A stretch of 64,000 nt of DNA from Diprion similis (Eukaryota > Arthropoda > Insecta > Hymenoptera > Diprionidae): positions 11,036,001 to 11,100,000 of the forward strand of contig NC_060112.1 in NCBI RefSeq assembly GCF_021155765.1. The letters run 5' to 3'. The notes under the pieces are model-generated. The model was not told the origin of the DNA. It ran no database searches and saw only the letters and a list, made by a program, of their open reading frames with translations. The position numbers and the translations under genes were made by a program. Positions 63,259 through 64,000 of the stretch are shown piece by piece; within the stretch, counting starts at the first letter, position 1, and each line of letters starts with the position of its first letter.

Positions 63259-64000
63259 CTGGAGGAAAAAAAGGAATAGTGCCGATGAATAATTAATTCA
63301 AGGACTCTTGAACGATGCGTTGTAAAGGCGAGTCTCGCGGTGCATCCGTTCACTGCATCACTGCAAGCATTATGGGTTTGCATCTTATTAAAATATCATA
63401 AGAATGATACGCGTATGAGCAGCGCCTGTGACCCGCAGACTTATAAATCCTCTGGATAATAACAAAGTGATACATCAAGATGTCTTCACGTGTAGTCAAC
63501 CAAGCGGATTACGTAAATGCGGTTTCTCGTCTGTGACTGGTCTGTTATCAGTCAGTACCTACTGTACTTCTGCTGCGCATGCAACGGATTGACAAATTGT
63601 TTGAAGGATAATTGGCTGCTGAGACAATTGCGAGTGGCGCAACGCTTGCATCCTACTTTTACGAATAAAACGTGTTATTTTCGTAGACTTAAATCCATAT
63701 TCTTGGTTCAAATGCATTGGAACATGCCCAAGATTTCTCTAAAATTTCTTTAAATACTCTTAAAAACGCGGGCAATTGAAATTTTCTAAGACTTAATTTA
63801 CTTGTTTAATTTCCGTAAAATTTTAACAGAAGCTTTTGAACCATCCTTAGTGTATCACAGAAGCTACGAAGGGAATTTCTGTCTTCAAAAAGTCAAGAAA
63901 AAAGAGGCAGGACTCATTTTTAATAGGGAAGGCGTTTTGCAGCAGCCATGTCTCAGTTTGGGATTCCCCGCTAAATGACATGAGCTCAAAACTTGTTCCT
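63259..64000. other. TO8 intron reaching the right edge
   Basis: No further TO8 exon found on the minus strand, so the next exon upstream lies beyond the window. Confidence 0.55.

Noticed and set aside
1-64000. CRISPR array, bacterial operon, rRNA or intact tRNA gene
   Set aside because: None seen. The microsatellites and the three-copy 70-bp module do not have CRISPR-like repeat and spacer structure, and the one tRNA-like element lacks a paired acceptor stem.

Overview
The window is nuclear DNA of an insect. It has AT-rich non-coding sequence, short GC-richer exons, GT-AG introns, TATA and initiator core promoters, AATAAA signals, microsatellites and short foldback elements. There is no sign of bacterial, viral or organellar organisation. 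The order cannot be fixed from the sequence alone; GC-rich exons in an AT-rich background would suit a hymenopteran such as a sawfly, but that is a guess.

The only protein-coding content I can support is a cluster of eight genes of the takeout / juvenile-hormone-binding-protein-like (JHBP) family, labelled TO1 to TO8 here. Seven are complete once spliced and encode 243-254 residues: TO1 (+, 2309-8145), TO2 (+, 19722-23384), TO3 (+, 26003-27225), TO4 (+, 29346-31387), TO5 (+, 37247-41573), TO6 (-, 42687-48296) and TO7 (+, 54850-61779). TO8 (-, from 62190) shows only its last two coding exons; the rest lies beyond the right edge. All seven complete proteins have an N-terminal signal peptide and the family cysteine pair C-x9-C, so all are expected to be secreted small-lipid carriers with the elongated TULIP-type fold.

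Layout: TO1 is isolated on the left, followed by about 11.5 kb with no gene seen. TO2 to TO5 run head-to-tail on the plus strand. TO6 is inverted and convergent with TO5. TO7 is plus and convergent with TO8. Exon structure gives three groups. TO3, TO4 and TO5 share a derived three-exon plan (short signal exon, 232-nt exon, one 442-460-nt last exon) and share a core promoter module, so they are the youngest duplicates. TO2, TO7 and TO8 keep a 150-nt exon bounded by phase-1 introns. TO1 and TO6 keep only the upstream one of those two introns.

Regulatory and repeat content: TO3/4/5 carry an almost identical CTATAAGGTCTT TATA element with a TCATT initiator exactly 32 bp downstream. TO6 has TATAAAT plus TCAGT at the same spacing. 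TO2 has a triplicated 70-bp module just inside its first intron, each copy with the palindrome TACCGCGGTA. TO1 has a palindromic E-box abutting its TATA box. Introns and spacers hold several foldback elements (34070-34623, 60456-60740, 47719-48056, 4806-4916) and a tRNA-like pseudo-element (about 34803-34865).
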